DNA of 64,000 nt from JACVRW01 sp963837445 (GTDB taxonomy: Bacteria > Actinomycetota > Thermoleophilia > Solirubrobacterales > Thermoleophilaceae): NCBI GenBank assembly GCA_963837445.1, contig CAWINK010000022.1, positions 62,001 to 126,000 of the forward strand, written 5' to 3'. Position 1 is the first letter of the stretch. The number at the start of each line of letters is the position of its first letter. Both the position numbers and the translations under genes were made by a program. The notes under the pieces were generated by a model. The model did not search any database. It was not told the origin of the DNA and worked only from the letters and a program-made list of their open reading frames with translations. This document shows positions 41,142 to 49,383 of the stretch, in pieces.

Positions 41142-41220
41142 CTCCAAATATCTCCAAGCAATTCCAAGTCTTGGACTTTAGCGCAATTCCAAGTGTTGGA
41201 GTTATTTGGAGTTATTTGGA
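41142..41220. promoter_or_regulatory. operator-like repeat array upstream of fic
   Basis: Two palindromes, TCCAAGTCTTGGA (41163-41175) and TCCAAGTGTTGGA (41188-41200), are spaced 25 bases centre to centre. Half-sites CTCCAA recur at 41142-41156, and a tandem decamer GTTATTTGGA lies at 41201-41210 and 41211-41220. All share the TTGGA core. This fits an autoregulatory binding array for a dimeric winged-helix protein such as the Fic C-terminus. Confidence 0.65.
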
Positions 41221-41577
41221 ATAACGTCCGGACCCCAGACGGGAAGTAGCGCTGAGCCGTCTGACTCGTCAGTGCCGCCGACGCGCATAGGACTGCTCGC
41301 GCCGAATCATCGATGCCGTACGTAGGAGGCGTATCACCGCTTGCGCGAGTTGCTTCAAGCGCACCCGGAACTCAATGACGAACTCGGCATCCAACCGTGG
41401 ACGACGCGGGGAAGCCAGTCGGCGAGATGACTATTGGTCTCAAACTCGCTGGGCAGCAGCTCCCGCTAGACCCGGCTCACGCCAGCAGCGGTTCAGTGCG
41501 CGCCTAGGCCTTGCCGGTTAACTCGGCGTAGGTCCGCTGGCGACCGGCAGCGGCGCTCCAAATGTCAACGGCCTCTC
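41221..41577. other. non-coding stretch, possible island edge
   Basis: About 357 bases lie between the fic promoter and the SCO promoter. No frame here has convincing protein character, and composition is mixed with lower GC at the fic side. Short in-frame pieces could be gene debris, but none is recognisable. Confidence 0.5.
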
Positions 41578-41583
41578 TAGCCT
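41578..41583 (+). promoter_or_regulatory. -10 box for leaderless SCO transcript
   Basis: TAGCCT followed by seven bases then the GTG at 41591, identical in geometry to the mec promoter. Confidence 0.5.
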
Positions 41584-41590
41584 CCGCGCG

Positions 41591-42190
41591 GTGAACCCGC
41601 GGATCGTCGTCGCGCTGTTTCTCGTGGGCGTCCTCGCCCTCGGTGCTGTCGTTTTCGCGGCCGGCGGAGACGAGAACGACGACACCGCGCCGAACACGTT
41701 CGAGGGCTCGCTCATGCCGGAGGGAGTGCGCGCGCCGGACTTCCAGCTACGCAACCAGGACGGGGAGACCGTGTCGATGCGCTCGCTGCGCGGCCGGCCG
41801 GTCGTCGTGACCTTCCTCTACACGACCTGCGAGGACTCCTGCCCGATCCAGGCCCAGACCGTGCGCGGCGCGCTCGACGAGCTCGGTCACGACGTGCCGG
41901 CTCTGGCGATCGCGGTCGACCCGCCGCGCGACACACCGGCACGTGCCCAGGCCTTCCTCGCAAAGCAGCGAGCCACCGGGCGCATCGACTTCGTGCTCGG
42001 CTCGCGCGCCGAGCTGCGTCCGCTCTGGAAGGGCTACGCGATCCGGCCGCAGTCGGTCACCGAAGAGCACCAGGCGCGCTTCACGCTCGTCGACTCGCGC
42101 GGGTTCCAGCGGATCGGCTACCCAGGATCCGAGGCCACGCCCGAGCGGCTGGCCAACGACCTGCGCCTGCTCGAGCGCGAGCGCGGCTGA
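41591..42190 (+). CDS. SCO1/SenC-family copper-binding thioredoxin-fold protein
   Basis: This 199-residue membrane-anchored protein has an N-terminal hydrophobic helix (IVVALFLVGVLALGAVVFAAGG) and then a thioredoxin-like domain with the copper ligands CxxxC in TTCEDSCPIQ and His in EEHQARFTLVD. SCO proteins deliver copper to the CuA site of cytochrome oxidase, matching the nearby ctaG. The start is a GTG with a leaderless promoter. The stop is 34 bases before the suf regulator start. Confidence 0.87.
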   Translation: MNPRIVVALFLVGVLALGAVVFAAGGDENDDTAPNTFEGSLMPEGVRAPDFQLRNQDGETVSMRSLRGRPVVVTFLYTTCEDSCPIQAQTVRGALDELGHDVPALAIAVDPPRDTPARAQAFLAKQRATGRIDFVLGSRAELRPLWKGYAIRPQSVTEEHQARFTLVDSRGFQRIGYPGSEATPERLANDLRLLERERG

Positions 42191-42194
42191 GTTC

Positions 42195-42214
42195 TCCTAC
42201 CACCTAGGTAGGAT
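42195..42214. promoter_or_regulatory. Rrf2-type operator overlapping the suf operon -10 box
   Basis: TCCTACC-ACCTA-GGTAGGA is a perfect seven-base inverted repeat. TAGGAT (42209-42214), the likely -10 box, lies within its right arm, so binding would block polymerase. Rrf2 regulators commonly repress their own operon in this way. Confidence 0.6.
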
Positions 42215-42223
42215 TTACCGTTG

Positions 42224-42679
42224 ATGATGTTCTCGACCAAAGCCGAGTACGGCGTTCGCGTCATGGCTCACCTCGCCAAGCACCACGGCGAGCGCCCGAT
42301 TTCGCTTGCCACGATCGCCGAAGCCGAGGGCCTTCCGCTCGCCTACCTCGAGCATCTCGTGCAGCGGCTGCGCAAGGCGGGGCTCGTGGAGTCGCATCGC
42401 GGTGCGCACGGCGGCTACACGCTCGCTCGCGAGGCCGAGGAGATCACGATGGCCGAGGTCGTGCGGGCGCTCGAGGGCGAGATCGCCCCGATCGAGTGCA
42501 TCACCGCCGACCCCGACGGCGGGCTCATCTGCGTCCGCGAGGGCGAACTGGGACACGACCCGTGTCCCACCAAGCTGCTGTGGACCCGCGTACAGGGGTC
42601 CATCGTCCGAACCCTGAACGACATGACGCTGGCCGACCTCGTCCAGCCCTCGACCCAGAAGGCAAAGGCAACTGCATGA
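42224..42679 (+). CDS. Rrf2-family Fe-S-type transcriptional regulator (SufR/IscR-like)
   Basis: This roughly 150-residue winged-helix regulator begins FSTKAEYGVRVMAHLAKHHG, has the LRKAGLVESHRGAHGGYTLAR wing, and three cysteines spaced Cys-x10-Cys-x10-Cys (ECI, ICV, PCP) that can ligate a [2Fe-2S] or [4Fe-4S] cluster. It is the first gene of the suf operon and probably reports Fe-S status to it. TTG at 42221 and ATG at 42224 and 42227 are all possible starts. The stop overlaps sufC (ATGA). Confidence 0.87.
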   Translation: MMFSTKAEYGVRVMAHLAKHHGERPISLATIAEAEGLPLAYLEHLVQRLRKAGLVESHRGAHGGYTLAREAEEITMAEVVRALEGEIAPIECITADPDGGLICVREGELGHDPCPTKLLWTRVQGSIVRTLNDMTLADLVQPSTQKAKATA

Positions 42680-43428
42680 CCCTTGAAGTCCAGAACCTGC
42701 ACGTGCGCACCGAGGATCGGGAGATCCTCCATGGCGTGGACCTCGTCGTGAAGAAGGGCGAGACCCACGCGCTCATGGGCCCGAACGGCTCGGGCAAGTC
42801 CACGCTCGCCAACACGCTGATGGGCAACCCCAACTACGAGGTCACCGAGGGCCGCATCCTCCTGAACGGCGAGGACCTCACCGAGGCGGATCCCGACGAG
42901 CGCGCCCGCGCCGGCCTCTTCATGGCGTTCCAGTACCCGGCCACGATCCCTGGCGTGTCGGTCGCCAACTTCATGCGCATGGCGATGAACGCCGGACGCG
43001 AGGAGCCCATCAAGGTCAAGGAGTTCGGAGCGCTGCTCAAGAAGAACATGGAGCTCTTGAAGATCGACCGCGCCTTCACGAGCCGCTACCTGAACGAGGG
43101 CTTCTCGGGCGGTGAGAAGAAGCGCGCCGAGATCCTCCAGCTGGCGATGCTCCAGCCGGACTACGCCGTGCTCGACGAGACCGACTCGGGGCTCGACATC
43201 GACGCCCTGCGGATCGTGTCCGAGGGCGTGAACGCGATGCGCGGCGACGAGCGCGGCTTCCTCATCATCACGCACTACACGCGCATCCTGAACTACGTCA
43301 AGCCGGACTTCGTGCACATCCTGATCGACGGCCGGATCGTCCGCGAGGGCGGCTCGGAGCTCGCCGACGAGCTCGAGGAGAAGGGCTACGAGTTCGTGCG
43401 CGAGGAGGTGGCCGCGAGTGGCGCCTGA
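42676..43428 (+). CDS. sufC: Fe-S assembly ATPase SufC
   Basis: This 250-residue ABC-type ATPase has Walker A GPNGSGKST, the Q-loop MAFQYPATIPGVSV typical of SufC, signature FSGGEKKRAEILQLA, Walker B YAVLDETDSGLDIDAL (Asp/Glu in place) and switch His in ITHYTR. SufC drives conformational change of the SufB/D scaffold during cluster assembly. It overlaps the regulator upstream and the scaffold gene downstream by eleven bases. Confidence 0.95.
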   Translation: MTLEVQNLHVRTEDREILHGVDLVVKKGETHALMGPNGSGKSTLANTLMGNPNYEVTEGRILLNGEDLTEADPDERARAGLFMAFQYPATIPGVSVANFMRMAMNAGREEPIKVKEFGALLKKNMELLKIDRAFTSRYLNEGFSGGEKKRAEILQLAMLQPDYAVLDETDSGLDIDALRIVSEGVNAMRGDERGFLIITHYTRILNYVKPDFVHILIDGRIVREGGSELADELEEKGYEFVREEVAASGA

Positions 43429-44686
43429 GTTCGTGGAAGATCGCCGCCGCGCCGCGCTGGAGGTCTACGAGTCCGAGGAGGTTCCGACCTGGCGCCGCTC
43501 AGGCTTCTGGACGACGACGCTGCGCGGCCTCGAGCTCGACGCCCTCGAGCCGCGGCGCTACGAGCCGGGTCTCCCCCAGCTCGAGCTCGGCGACGACGAG
43601 CACTCGGCCCTGATCGTGCAGCGCGGCGCCAGCGTCGTGCACACCGACCTGAACGACGACCAGATCATCGTGATGCCACTCGAGCAGGCGGTCGAGGAGC
43701 ACCCCGAGCTCGTGCAGGGGCACTTCGGCAAGCGCCTCCCCTTCGAGGAGGACAAGTTCGCAGCCGGCACGGCCGCGTTCTGGACCGGCGGGGTGTTCAT
43801 CCACGTGCCGAAGAACGTGCGCGTGGAGAAGCCGATCCAGGTGGTCTGGCTGATCGACGAGCCCGGCACGGTGCAGTGGGCCCACACGCTGGTCGTGGTG
43901 GGCGAGCACGCCGAGGTCCGGATCCGCGAGTTCTTCCTCGGCGGTGACTTCGAGGGCCAGGCGCTCCACGCCGGCGCCTTCGAGCTGTACGCGGACACCG
44001 GCGCGCAGGTGGACCTCGCGCACTACCAGGACTGGGGCAGCGGCGAGGTGTACGACCTGTCCACGCGGCGCGTGGAGGTCGGCCGCGACGCGCGCGTGAA
44101 GTGGGTGCCGATCCACCTCGGCGGCCACCTCACGAGGCAGACGCTCGACATCATCACCGCCGAGCCCGGCTCGGACATGCGCCACACCGGCATGTACTTC
44201 ACCGAGCGCAACGAGCACCTCGACCTGTTCACCACGGACCGGCACGAGGCGGGCCACACCACCGGGGACACCGTTTGGAAGGGCGCGCTCACCGGCGAGT
44301 CGCGCGCCTCGTACGAGGGCCTCATCCACATCCTGCCGAAGGCCCCGGAGGTGGACACCTACCTCCAGACGCACCAGATGCTGCTCTCGCCGAAGGCGAA
44401 GGGGGACGCGATCCCGTCGCTGATCGTCGAGGTGGACAACGTGAAGGCCTCGCACGGCGGCACCGTCGGCGAGCTCGACCCCGACCAGATCTTCTACATG
44501 ATGACCCGCGGCATCCCGCGCGCCGAGGCGGTGCGGGTGCTCGTCGAGGGGTACTTCGAGGAGGTCATCATGCGACTCGACGACCCGGGCCTCGAGGACC
44601 TCGTGCGCCGGCGGATCAGCGAGAAGCTCGCCGAGGCCGAGGACCAGGTCAAGGAGTTCATCGGGGAGCGCGCGGAGGCCAGCTGA
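43418..44686 (+). CDS. sufD: Fe-S assembly scaffold SufB/SufD family (SufD-like)
   Basis: This 422-residue protein has the right-handed beta-helix core of SufB/D (WAHTLVVVGEHAEVRIREFFLGG, LTRQTLDIITAEPGSDM, GLIHILPKAPEVDTYLQTHQMLLS) and the C-terminal SHGGTVGELDPDQIFYMMTRGIPRAEA. The VKASHGGTVGEL segment with His matches SufD more than SufB. It is the only SufB/D paralogue in this operon, although actinobacterial suf operons normally carry both. Either sufB lies elsewhere or this protein acts as a single-scaffold minimal system. Start GTG; stop overlaps sufS. Confidence 0.88.
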   Translation: MAPEFVEDRRRAALEVYESEEVPTWRRSGFWTTTLRGLELDALEPRRYEPGLPQLELGDDEHSALIVQRGASVVHTDLNDDQIIVMPLEQAVEEHPELVQGHFGKRLPFEEDKFAAGTAAFWTGGVFIHVPKNVRVEKPIQVVWLIDEPGTVQWAHTLVVVGEHAEVRIREFFLGGDFEGQALHAGAFELYADTGAQVDLAHYQDWGSGEVYDLSTRRVEVGRDARVKWVPIHLGGHLTRQTLDIITAEPGSDMRHTGMYFTERNEHLDLFTTDRHEAGHTTGDTVWKGALTGESRASYEGLIHILPKAPEVDTYLQTHQMLLSPKAKGDAIPSLIVEVDNVKASHGGTVGELDPDQIFYMMTRGIPRAEAVRVLVEGYFEEVIMRLDDPGLEDLVRRRISEKLAEAEDQVKEFIGERAEAS

Positions 44687-45960
44687 TGGGCGCGGTCGCC
44701 GGAAATGCCGATGCTCGCGCGCACCGCGCGCTCGCCGGTCAGCCCCTAGTGGACGTCCGCGCCGACTTCCCCGTGCTCACGCGCGAGTTCGAGGGCAGGC
44801 GCGTGGCGTACCTCGACTCGGCCGCCACCGCGCAGCGCCCCGAGCAGGTGATCGCGGCGATGGACCGCTTCCAGCGCGAGTCGTACGCCCCGATCCACCG
44901 GGGCGTCTACGAGCTGGCGCGCGAGTCCACCGAGGCCTTCGAGTCCGCTCGCGTGCGGATCGCCGAGTTCGTGGGCTGGGATCCGGCGTGCTCCGTCTTC
45001 ACGCGCAACGCCACCGAGGCGATCAACCTGGTGGCGTATTCCTGGGGTCGCTCGAACATCGGCCCCGGTGACGAGGTGCTCATCACGGAGATGGAGCACC
45101 ACTCGAACATCGTGCCCTGGCAGATCCTCTGCGAGGAGACCGGGGCGAAGCTGCGCTACCTGACCCTTACCGAGAGCGCCGAGCTGTCGCTCGACGAGCT
45201 CGACTCGGTGCTTGCCGAGGGACGGGTGAAGCTCGTGGCCGTGGCGCACGTGTCGAACGTGCTCGGCACGATCAACCCCGTGGCCGAGATCGCGCGGCGC
45301 GCCCGCGCGGCCGGCGCGGTCACATTGGTGGACGGCGCGCAGGCGGTGCCGCAGATGCCGCTGGACCTGCGCGAGATCGACGCGGACTTCTACGCCTGGA
45401 CCGGCCACAAGGCGCTCGGCCCCACGATCGGCCTGCTGCACGGGCGGCGCGAGCTGCTCGAGGAGATGCGGCCGTTCCTCGGCGGCGGCCACATGATCTC
45501 GCGCGTGGAGCGCGAGCACTCGACCTGGAACGAGCTGCCCTTCAAGTTCGAGGCCGGCACCTCGGCGGCCACCGAAGCAGTGGGGCTCGGTGCGGCGGTG
45601 GAGTACCTCGACGCGATCGGCATGGATCGCATCCGCGCGCACGAGCGCGACCTGACCGCGTATGCGCTGGAGCGCCTGCCCGAGGTCGAGGACATCCACC
45701 TCTACGGGCCGTCGGACCTCGACCACCGCGGCGGCGTCGTGGCGTTCGCGATCGACGGCATCCACCCGCACGACATAGCCGAGCTGTGCGACCGCGAGGC
45801 GGTCTGCGTGCGCGCCGGCCACCACTGCGCGCAGCCGCTGATGCGCTGCCTCGGCGTGGGCGCCACCGCTCGCGCCTCATTCCACGTCTACAACTCGCGC
45901 GACGAGGTGGACCGGCTGGTCGACGCGCTCGTCAAGGCCCGAGAGGTATTCGAGCTCTGA
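44686..45960 (+). CDS. sufS: cysteine desulfurase SufS
   Basis: This 424-residue PLP enzyme is group II, as expected for SufS. Cofactor lysine is in WTGHKALGP, the catalytic Cys in RAGHHCAQPLM, and TEMEHHSNIVPWQ and DGAQAVPQMPLD are conserved. It transfers persulfide sulfur to the SufU acceptor encoded next. The ATG at 44686 overlaps the upstream stop by one base. An N-terminal 25-residue extension (GAVAGNADARAHRALAG) precedes the usual start. Confidence 0.94.
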   Translation: MGAVAGNADARAHRALAGQPLVDVRADFPVLTREFEGRRVAYLDSAATAQRPEQVIAAMDRFQRESYAPIHRGVYELARESTEAFESARVRIAEFVGWDPACSVFTRNATEAINLVAYSWGRSNIGPGDEVLITEMEHHSNIVPWQILCEETGAKLRYLTLTESAELSLDELDSVLAEGRVKLVAVAHVSNVLGTINPVAEIARRARAAGAVTLVDGAQAVPQMPLDLREIDADFYAWTGHKALGPTIGLLHGRRELLEEMRPFLGGGHMISRVEREHSTWNELPFKFEAGTSAATEAVGLGAAVEYLDAIGMDRIRAHERDLTAYALERLPEVEDIHLYGPSDLDHRGGVVAFAIDGIHPHDIAELCDREAVCVRAGHHCAQPLMRCLGVGATARASFHVYNSRDEVDRLVDALVKAREVFEL

Positions 45961-46340
45961 TGGACGCTCTCTACCGCGACTTCATCCTCGAGCACTACAA
46001 GAGCCCGCGGAACTTCGGGGAGCTCGAGGAGCACGACATGGAGTGGCACGACCACAACCCGCTCTGCGGCGACGAGCTGGGCGTGCACATCGTGGTCGAG
46101 GACGGTCGCGTGAAGGACCTGCGCTTCCACGGCCAGGGCTGCGCGATCTCGCAGGCGGCGGCGTCGATCTCCTCAGAGGAGCTGATCGGAATGCCGCTCG
46201 ACGAGATCCAGCGCCTCGACGCCGACTGGGTGATCGAGCAGCTCGGAATCGACATCTCCCCCACACGCCGCAAGTGCGCGCTGCTGTCGCTGAAGGTGAT
46301 GCGCGGCGCCACGACGGGCGACGCCAGCTGGCCTGAGTAG
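45960..46340 (+). CDS. sufU: SufU zinc-dependent sulfur acceptor
   Basis: This 126-residue IscU-fold protein has LYRDFILEHYKSPRNFG at the start. Its ligand set is Cys-Gly-Asp in NPLCGDE, Cys in GQGCAIS and Cys in RRKCALLS, the SufU zinc/acceptor arrangement. It receives persulfide from SufS by zinc-ligand swapping. It is the final gene of the suf operon, one-base overlap with sufS. A SufT/DUF59 gene, often next in line, is absent here. Confidence 0.93.
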   Translation: MDALYRDFILEHYKSPRNFGELEEHDMEWHDHNPLCGDELGVHIVVEDGRVKDLRFHGQGCAISQAAASISSEELIGMPLDEIQRLDADWVIEQLGIDISPTRRKCALLSLKVMRGATTGDASWPE

Positions 46341-46579
46341 CCACCGAGCCCGTACCGATCGCGAGCGCGCGCTGTCCTGCTGGGCAAGCGGCACTCTCGA
46401 CGGTCGGGCCCGTTATCGGTCCGGGGCAGGTCGCCGGGCGCATGAGCCGCGGCGGACGCGGCGCAGACCCAGTCGTAGCGCACAATCCCGGCACGCCCCA
46501 TGTCGCGCGTGATGCCACGCGCCGGCCCGCTGCCGGATTCCACCCGGCTGCGCCCTCTCGGTTGTAGGGTCGTCTGAGC
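46341..46579. other. intergenic region with a dispersed-repeat copy
   Basis: This 239-base gap holds no gene. At 46387-46399 GCGGCACTCTCGA matches the dispersed repeat seen at 47480-47520, 48053-48071 and 49576-49602. Confidence 0.4.
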
Positions 46580-47386
46580 ATGGCTCGCGCGTTGCGCTCC
46601 TCGGTCGTTGGCGCCGCAGTCGACGCCTACGACCGGCACGTCGGCCGCTACGGCCCCGAGCTCGCGAGGGAGATGGTCCGGGTGACCGCCGTCGGAGACG
46701 GACAGCGGGCACTGGACGTCGGCTGTGGGACCGGCGCGCTCACGATTGCGCTGGCGGAGGTGCTGGGCGGAGGAAGCGTGGCTGGGATCGACCCGTCCGA
46801 GCGTTTCGCCGCGGCCTGCCGGGCGCGCGTGCCCGGCGCCGACGTGCGCGTCGGGACAGGCGAGGAACTCCCCTGGGGCGACGACGAATTCGACGTGGTG
46901 CTCGCCCAGCTCGTGGTGGACGGGATGAACGATCCCCGTCGCGGCGCAGCGGAGATGCGCCGCGTGGCGCGGCCGGGCGGGATGCTGTCCGCATGCATCT
47001 GGGACTTCGAAGGGGGCATGAGCCTGCTGCGCGCGGTGTGGAACTCCGCCCTCGAGGTCGACGCCAAGCTTGCGCGCTCGTTCGGGGCGGACCGGCGCAA
47101 CCCCTTCTCGCGCCCGCACGAACTCGAGGAGCTCTGGCGCAGCACAGGCCTCGAGCGGGTCGAGCTGGGCCAGGTCGAGGCCGGCGCCGACTATGCCGAC
47201 TTCGACGACCTCTGGTACCCGTTCGCAAACGGCGTCGGCAACTTGGGCCGCTTCCACGAGGCGCTCGACGAGCCGGGCCGCGAGGACCTCAAGCGCGGCG
47301 CGGCCGAGCGGCTGGGATCGCCGTCCGGGCGCTTCCGCCTGACAGCGACTGCCTGGTATGTGTGCGGCACGGCCCCGGCCGGATAA
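46580..47386 (+). CDS. SAM-dependent methyltransferase (class I)
   Basis: This 268-residue class I methyltransferase has motif I LDVGCGTGALTIALAEVL, GIDPSERFAAACR (acidic ribose ligand) and a post-II region DEFDVVLAQLVVDGM. A C-terminal half with conserved WNSALE and YPFANGVGNLG resembles UbiE/Coq5-like small-molecule methyltransferases. The ATG has TAGGGT nine bases upstream, so the leader is nearly absent. It stands at the beginning of the decayed accessory region but is itself intact. Substrate unknown. Confidence 0.83.
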   Translation: MARALRSSVVGAAVDAYDRHVGRYGPELAREMVRVTAVGDGQRALDVGCGTGALTIALAEVLGGGSVAGIDPSERFAAACRARVPGADVRVGTGEELPWGDDEFDVVLAQLVVDGMNDPRRGAAEMRRVARPGGMLSACIWDFEGGMSLLRAVWNSALEVDAKLARSFGADRRNPFSRPHELEELWRSTGLERVELGQVEAGADYADFDDLWYPFANGVGNLGRFHEALDEPGREDLKRGAAERLGSPSGRFRLTATAWYVCGTAPAG

Positions 47387-47479
47387 GCAAGCCCGGCGGA
47401 GAGCTCGGGACGCGCGCTAGATGAATTGCAAGCGCGAGCGACGCCAGACAGAACCGGCCGTCCGCCGACAGCGCGCCCG

Positions 47480-47520
47480 AGCGAGAGTGTCCCTTCCCCA
47501 TGGGAGCGAGAGTGCTCTGA
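47480..47520. repeat. short dispersed repeat, double copy
   Basis: GCGAGAGTG occurs twice here, flanking TCCCTTCCCCATGGGA. Related GAGAGTGCC/GGCACTCTC units with CCCATGGGAG occur at 46387, 48053 and 49576. Confidence 0.4.
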
Positions 47521-47558
47521 GAAACGGGGCTGACGCAGCCACCGGCTCCCGGCCGCGG

Positions 47559-47738
47559 TTAACCGACTTGGAGGTACTTCCGTAGCTCGGAGCCGTCGTC
47601 GCGCACGATGGTGACGACCTCGAGCAGGTCGGCGCTGCGTGATGGGCCGACGTAGAGGCGGGTGTCATCGGTTTGGTCGTCGATCGCGAGAGCGTGTCGC
47701 ATGGCGTGTTCGATGTCCTCGTCGGCGAGACCGTGCTT
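47559..47738 (-). pseudogene. remnant of a small toxin-like/DUF protein, 5' end lost
   Basis: Sixty residues from KHGLADEDIEHAMRHALAI to the stop are protein-like (TRLYVGPSRSADLLEVVTI) and resemble small single-domain proteins with an alpha helix followed by three strands, often annotated as hypothetical or DUF4258-like. Upstream the frame becomes antisense to the crotonase remnant, with no plausible start. It is probably truncated by a deletion junction at about 47740. An internal ATG could give a 47-residue product. Confidence 0.55.
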
Positions 47739-47742
47739 GCCG

Positions 47743-48012
47743 CTGGCGCGCGAGTGGGGCCTGGTGAACGACGTCGTGCCGGCAGAGGAGCTCGACGACG
47801 CCGTCGACCGGCTCGCCGCCAAGATCTGCGAGGCGAGCCCGCGCACCGTCGCCATCGGCAAGGAGGCGTTCTACGCCCAGATCGAACGCGACGAGCGCGG
47901 CGCCTATGACCTCACGTCGTGCGTGATGGCGACGAGCGCGTCGACGGCCGACGCCCAGGAGGGCATCGACGCCTTCCTCGCGAAGCGGCCGCCTGTCTGG
48001 CCCGAGGGCTAA
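47743..48012 (+). pseudogene. enoyl-CoA hydratase/isomerase remnant (C-terminal third)
   Basis: Ninety residues match the crotonase C-terminus: LAREWGLVNDVVPAEELDD, RLAAKICEASP, TVAIGKEAFYAQ and DAQEGIDAFLAKRPPVW. The N-terminal two-thirds, including the oxyanion-hole loops, are missing. The sequence starts abruptly at about 47743, where an unrelated remnant on the other strand ends. It is a deletion or recombination scar rather than a functional gene. Confidence 0.75.
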
Positions 48013-48071
48013 CGCCCCGCCCGGCGGCATGCGAGGTTGGGGCCCGGGCGACGCGAGAGTGCCACTCCCGG

Positions 48072-49007
48072 CTAGAGGCCCTGGTGGCGCGGCCGGACAT
48101 CAGGATCTTCGGCAACGGCACGGCGGAGCGCCTCGTCGAACCCGATTGGCTGCACGTCGAACAACTCCGCCCCGGACGGGTCGGTGACGACCGTGGGCAC
48201 AGCGAGCCCCTCTACCAGCGGCCTGGCGACCCCCGCGTCGACCGGCGTGACCAACCCGATCCACAACGAGGACAGCCACGGCGTGATCAGCGGGACGGGT
48301 ACCCGTGGGCGCCGGCGGAGATCGAGTACCGCAGCCATGCGATCGAGCATCTCGCCGTAGCTCAGGACTTCCGGACCGCCGATCTGGACCTCCCTGCCAG
48401 TCGACGCGGTGATGGACGGCGCCTGCACGAGGTAGCGCAGCGTGTCGTCGATCGCGATCGGCTGCGTAGCGTTCTTCAGCCACGCAGGGGCGATCATCGC
48501 GGGCAGTCGCTGCACTAGGTAGCGCAGCGTCCGGTAGGACTCGCTCTGTGCACCGACCACCATTCCGGCGCGAAAGTAGGTCAGCGGCGGGCCGTGCTCG
48601 GCCAGCGCGAGCGCCGTTTCGTGGCGGCTACGCAGGTGCTTGGACTGGGGGCGATCGCCGAGCCCGCCGAGGTAGACGACCCGCTCGATTCCCTCCGCTC
48701 GAGCCATCTGCGCGAACGACGCCGCCGCCGCGCGCTCGCTAGCGACGAAGTCCCCGCCCCCGCCCCGCCCCATCGAGTGGATCAGGTAATACGCGACGTC
48801 GACGCCTTGCCCCGCGCCCCGCAGACTCTCGGGGCGCAGGACGTCCCCCTCGTGCAGCGCGAAGCCGTTCCGTTCCAGCTCGCGGGCGCGGGAGCCGCCA
48901 AGGTCACGCACCATGCCGCGCACCTCCCAACCCGCCTGCGCTAGCGCCGACGCGAGTCGGCCGCCGACGAAGCCGGTCGCGCCCGTGACGAGTGCGCGGC
49001 CAGCCAT
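48072..49007 (-). CDS. NAD(P)-binding SDR-like (NmrA/atypical SDR) oxidoreductase
   Basis: This 311-residue protein has the atypical-SDR nucleotide motif LVTGATGFVGGRLASALAQAG, then MVRDLGGSRARELE, VDVAYYLIHSMG (usually YLIHSM in this clade), ERVVYLGGLG and YFRAGMVVGAQSESYRTLRYLV. This clade is related to NAD-dependent epimerase/DUF2867-type proteins. The catalytic YxxxK is not in its classical place, as in NmrA-like members. Start ATG 49007 (TTG one codon upstream). It is intact despite being flanked by remnants. Confidence 0.8.
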   Translation of the reverse strand: MAGRALVTGATGFVGGRLASALAQAGWEVRGMVRDLGGSRARELERNGFALHEGDVLRPESLRGAGQGVDVAYYLIHSMGRGGGGDFVASERAAAASFAQMARAEGIERVVYLGGLGDRPQSKHLRSRHETALALAEHGPPLTYFRAGMVVGAQSESYRTLRYLVQRLPAMIAPAWLKNATQPIAIDDTLRYLVQAPSITASTGREVQIGGPEVLSYGEMLDRMAAVLDLRRRPRVPVPLITPWLSSLWIGLVTPVDAGVARPLVEGLAVPTVVTDPSGAELFDVQPIGFDEALRRAVAEDPDVRPRHQGL

Positions 49008-49059
49008 CAACAGCCACCAGGTGTGCGCGCCGATCGCATGCCATGCCCAACATACCCCG

Positions 49060-49383
49060 TGGTCGGCCGACCCGAGGCTTGCGAGCGAGGAGGCGCTGCG
49101 CGAGACGATCGACGCCTACGCCCGTCCAGGTGCGTTCACCGCGAGCATCGCCTGGTACCGGGCAAACGTCGGCTATTCGGCCGCCGCCGAAGTCCTTGGC
49201 CCGCCCACGATCGTGCTTTGGGGCGATGCTGGCCCGCTCTTTCCGGCGGAATGGTCTCCGGCGACGGACAGTTCGTTCGCCGACGCCCAGGTGCGGGTTT
49301 TCGAAGAGGTCGGCCACTTCGTGCCACTTGAGGCGCCCGGCTCGTTCGTAGAAGCGATCACGGAACTCGTAGACGCCTCGTGA
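49060..49383 (+). pseudogene. alpha/beta hydrolase remnant (C-terminal part)
   Basis: About 108 residues match the end of epoxide-hydrolase/haloalkane-dehalogenase-type proteins: IDAYARPGAFTASIAWYRANV, PPTIVLWGDAGPLFP and the catalytic-His strand EEVGHFVPLEAPGSF. The nucleophile elbow and the first half are missing, and the region upstream belongs to the divergent SDR gene. The acidic residue in WGDAG is preserved. Not functional by itself. Confidence 0.72.

Noticed and set aside
41142..41220. CRISPR-like array upstream of fic
   Set aside because: Repeats are 10-13 bases with no unique spacers of constant size and no cas genes. Operator sites are the better reading.
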